DNA from: Musa acuminata AAA Group
Taxonomy: Eukaryota > Streptophyta > Magnoliopsida > Zingiberales > Musaceae
Assembly: GCF_036884655.1 (NCBI RefSeq)
Contig: NC_088327.1
Span: forward strand, 18,516,001 to 18,580,000
Direction: 5' to 3'
Length of the DNA stretch: 64,000 nucleotides
The notes under the pieces were generated by a model, which was not told the origin of the DNA, made no database searches, and saw only the letters and a program-made list of their open reading frames with translations. The position numbers and the translations under genes are program-made. This document shows positions 60,871-64,000 of this stretch, piece by piece. Within the stretch, counting starts at the first letter, position 1, and every line of letters starts with the position of its first letter.

Positions 60871-62630
60871 CAAATCTTAACTAGGATGCAGCAAATTCAT
60901 CGATAACTGAATACTTTATTTAGACATTTTGATTTACCACTACCCAAATAGGTTATGTATTTCTTTTTGATGATAAAAGGGAGTAGAGAACTAAAAAGTA
61001 CCATGATGAGTTGTACTCTTTGATATATTATACTTCTTACATTCTATAATGTACCCTTTGACGCCATGTGCTTTTCAATATTATGATGTACTTCTTGATG
61101 ATGGTTTAATGCTTGCATCACTCTAAGAACTAGACTTGATAAATCTTTTGAAGGCATAAATTCCTTGATACATTCTTCAAATTTCTTAGTTGTCTTTTTA
61201 AATCAAGAACATTTTCTTTCTTGTGATATTTACAAAAGAAAAGTTTCAACATTTGGTATTTAAAACTTGATATATTGTTATTTATAAAGTTAGGGATGTT
61301 AAATTGTCCGAATACATGAGTTTGTTATATATCTTTTCCGAACTTTCTCGATTTTTTTTAAAAGCTTTCATGAAATTCGGATTATCAATTTACTTGGTAT
61401 AAAATTTATTTCATACCATTGCTCTACCAACTTAATGATTTTTGATATATTTTTTAATGAGAAATAGATTTGATTTATGAAGTTTTATTCATGGATTTTT
61501 GATCCTACATTTGATGCTCCTTACTCTTCTCATGAAAGAAAAATTTTATGAATTTTTAGTATGTGATGATCACTTGCAAGAATGGGGATTTGATTTCGTA
61601 TGGATATCTTGATTCTTTTCATAAATCCCTTCTCCTTGTTGAACTAGAAGCTTGATTTAATGAAACTCATTTATTTTCATTTGACTTGGTTAAAATCCTT
61701 TCATGAATTTGGTTCTTGATGAATTCCTTCCATACTCTTCTTCCTCTTCTTCTTATTTTTATGACAAAGGGAGAAAGAAATTTGCACATCTCAAGAAGAA
61801 CCACAAAAAGCTTTTGCGCATCCAAAGTAAAAATGTTAGCTTATCCAAAAGTAGTTATCATGTAAAGTTTTTGCTTAACTTCTCATTTTTGCTAACTTGG
61901 ATAAATTGGTGTGGAACTTGCTTGAATTATTTTTTACTATACTTTCATTGTTGAATGGTTCTCCTTTATGTTGATGACAAAGGGGGAGAAATATGGTAAA
62001 TTGATGACAAATTAGCATTATGAATGATTGAGATAAATATATAAAATGTATCTTATCGTAAATGCTTGTATGTTTTATGAATGCTTGAAATATAATTAGA
62101 ATCATCAAATACATCGCAACACATCGGAAATACTTGAAACATATCAAAATTATTTCATATGCATCATATGTGTTATAGATACTTGAAATATTTCATGAAT
62201 GCTTGATAATTGTCTATCATTATGATAAGGTATCATGAGCATAACTTACTATTTACAATTGATATCATGCCTCAAAATGATGAATTGCCATCTTTTATCG
62301 AAAATTGTCATCTTGCTAAATTTTATATTTGAAATTCGTATCATACTTGAAAATGATAATTGTCTATCATCATTGGACTTGAAAATAGATGTCATGCCTT
62401 AACATCATTTTTATTAATAAATATATGGTATCATATTTTGAATTGGTAAATCATGATAAGTATCATGATATGCATGTTGATAAGTTTAAATGAATATAAC
62501 TTATTAGTTTGATGTATGAATTCAAAGGCCTTGAATTTAACAGTGTCTTTTCTCAAGTATGGTATATTGATAGGGGGAGTTAAGATTAACTTTATCATCA
62601 ATTGATTTCTATCATCAAAAAAGGAGAGAT
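60871..62630 (+). other. 3' noncoding tail of the envelope-bearing element with polypurine tracts
   Basis: AT-rich with no supported gene. Tracts of the type GATGACAAAGGGGGAGAAA are at about 61,974-61,992 and a weaker one near 61,761. The terminal tract (AAAAAAGGAGAGAT) is at 62,617-62,630. The arrangement matches the tails of elements A and C. Confidence 0.75.
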
Positions 62631-63359
62631 TGTTGAATCTCAGATTTTGAAGATGAAATCAATTGGTAAATTATTTGATCAATTCTATATGTTAAGAAAA
62701 GTATGCAAGATTAACTACGATAGCAATCAAGGCATAAAGCAAAATGAAGTGCTAGAGTTAAGATCAAGATTTCGTTGGGAGTTCAAGAGTTCGTCGGAAA
62801 TTTGGACGTTTATCCAAAGTTTTACCGGAATTAACTGAGAAGTCCAAGAGCTTGACAAAGAAGCTCATCGGAACTCACCCATTGGAACATTAACGAGAGA
62901 TCGTCGAAAGTTCGTCAGAAGATCGCTGAAAGAAACCTAGACTAACCGGACTTGATTTGCTTAGTATTTGCCTTATGAACCATAGTTAGCATATAATTAA
63001 GGTTAGATTTATGAGGTAATTCCACTAATTCTATTAGGGGCCAATTGGGCCCGCAATTAGACTAGTTTGGGCTAGATTTAAGGCCCAAGCAGGAGGAGAA
63101 ATCAGAAGTGGATGTAGGTCACAACGATCGAACCACTATAAATTCCAGTGTGTTCATTCCTTACTGCTTAATCTCTTTACTGCATTCAACTTTACTTCAT
63201 TACAAACTATCCAAATCCCCTCTTATCTACTGACTTAAGAAAAATAAACAGTTTTCATTAGAATCGAATTTTATCATATGAAGATTTTCAAATCGATGTA
63301 ATTTTTTCGATGCACTAATTGACCCCCTCCCTATTTTAGTGCCACTCTTGATCCTAACA
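62631..63359 (+). repeat. LTR G (729 bp), 3' LTR of the envelope-bearing relic
   Basis: Begins tgttgaatctcag, ends gatcctaaca. Much shorter than the other LTRs: it keeps the two end portions, lacks the hairpin array and shows no clear TATA box, suggesting an internal deletion. Right flank atatg; no matching left flank identified. Confidence 0.9.
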
Positions 63360-63770
63360 ATATGTACATGTGGTATATGATGTGGACAGATGATCATGGA
63401 TCGTGTGATGTGATTATTATTATTATTGAGGCCTATGAGCCTCTAATTTATTTCTTATTTATTGTTGGGCCTACATGCCTATGATTAAGTTGTAATTACA
63501 TCAGAAGGCCCAACAGGAGCATGGAAATGATAGTGGAACCTACGAGACTAAGATGAATGATCGTAATGTATGAAGATGCACCAAGATGCTGATGGAACCG
63601 ACGATGACGAGATGGATGATCACTAGGCATGGAGATGCACCATTACATACATTGATCTTGATGTGAGTGATCAAGCTCACTAGCTCGGGCTTGATCATAT
63701 TAGGATATGGTCCATGATCATTTGGTGTGATTACCCATATGATGTGTGATTGATTATATACCTACTAGAT
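63360..63770. other. Intergenic DNA
   Basis: No frame or repeat recognised. Confidence 0.5.
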
Positions 63771-63786
63771 ATGTATATATATTTGT

Positions 63787-63846
<60 letters not shown>

Positions 63847-64000
63847 ACGATATATATATATATATATGTATACAATATATATATATATATGTATACAATA
63901 TATATATATATATATATATGTATATAATATATATATATATATGTATACAATATATATATATATTGTATACATATATATGTATATATTATATACATATATA
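63771..64000. repeat. TA-rich microsatellite with TGTATACA insertions
   Basis: A (TA)n run followed by units like ATATATATGTATACAATAT every 25-30 bp up to the window end. The last part includes a near-perfect palindrome around TGTATACAATATATATAT. Confidence 0.95.

Overview
The window looks like nuclear DNA of a flowering plant, most likely a monocot and plausibly a banana relative (Musaceae). The genes have spliced GT/AG introns and several are GC-rich. The repeats are Sirevirus-type Ty1/copia retrotransposons primed by initiator Met-tRNA. The class III chitinase homologue lacks its catalytic glutamate, as the abundant inactive chitinase-related protein of banana fruit is known to. The organism assignment is inference, not proof.

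Repeat-rich left arm (1-26,855). Copia elements of one family are stacked inside each other. Element A (1-7665, minus strand) has a full Gag-Pol frame, broken only by one amber codon, and two LTRs that look identical where both are visible. A sits in the gag of the older element B (7666-9790, minus). B in turn ends inside the 5' LTR of element C (9791-14500, plus), which has lost its whole pol. After a 2.5-kb gap comes a second nest: an old LTR X (ends at 17,049 and 26,855) is occupied by a decayed element Y (minus), whose pol is split by a solo LTR D (20,009-22,159, TSD aatgg).

AT-rich middle (26,856-34,900). This holds microsatellites, a 30-bp tandem repeat, a 1.8-kb degenerate satellite-like array bounded by 138-bp direct repeats, one arm of a 16-kb-spaced inverted repeat, and a decayed coding region on the minus strand.

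Gene island (34,900-55,700), five genes in alternating orientation: a secreted GH18 class III chitinase homologue without the catalytic Glu (+); an intronless sialyltransferase-like GT29 Golgi protein (-); a six-exon mitochondrial NFU Fe-S scaffold protein (+); a five-exon SAM-dependent methyltransferase of unknown substrate (-); and a three-exon secreted GDSL esterase/lipase (+). The last two diverge from one 850-bp intergenic region. I see no pathway linking the five.

Repeat-rich right arm (56,800-64,000). A Ty3/gypsy gag relic is split by solo LTR F (56,936-59,246, TSD aatat). Then comes a Sirevirus envelope-like gene relic with its own promoter-like leader, a multi-polypurine-tract region, a short LTR G (62,631-63,359) and a TA-rich microsatellite at the window edge.

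The most notable observations are these: the amber codon between Gag and protease shared by two diverged copies; arrays of short GGCGGT/ACCGCC hairpins just upstream of the TATA box of every long LTR, with conserved arms and changing loops; the catalytically dead chitinase; and the promoter-like cassette before the envelope-like relic. No tRNA, rRNA or CRISPR was found.
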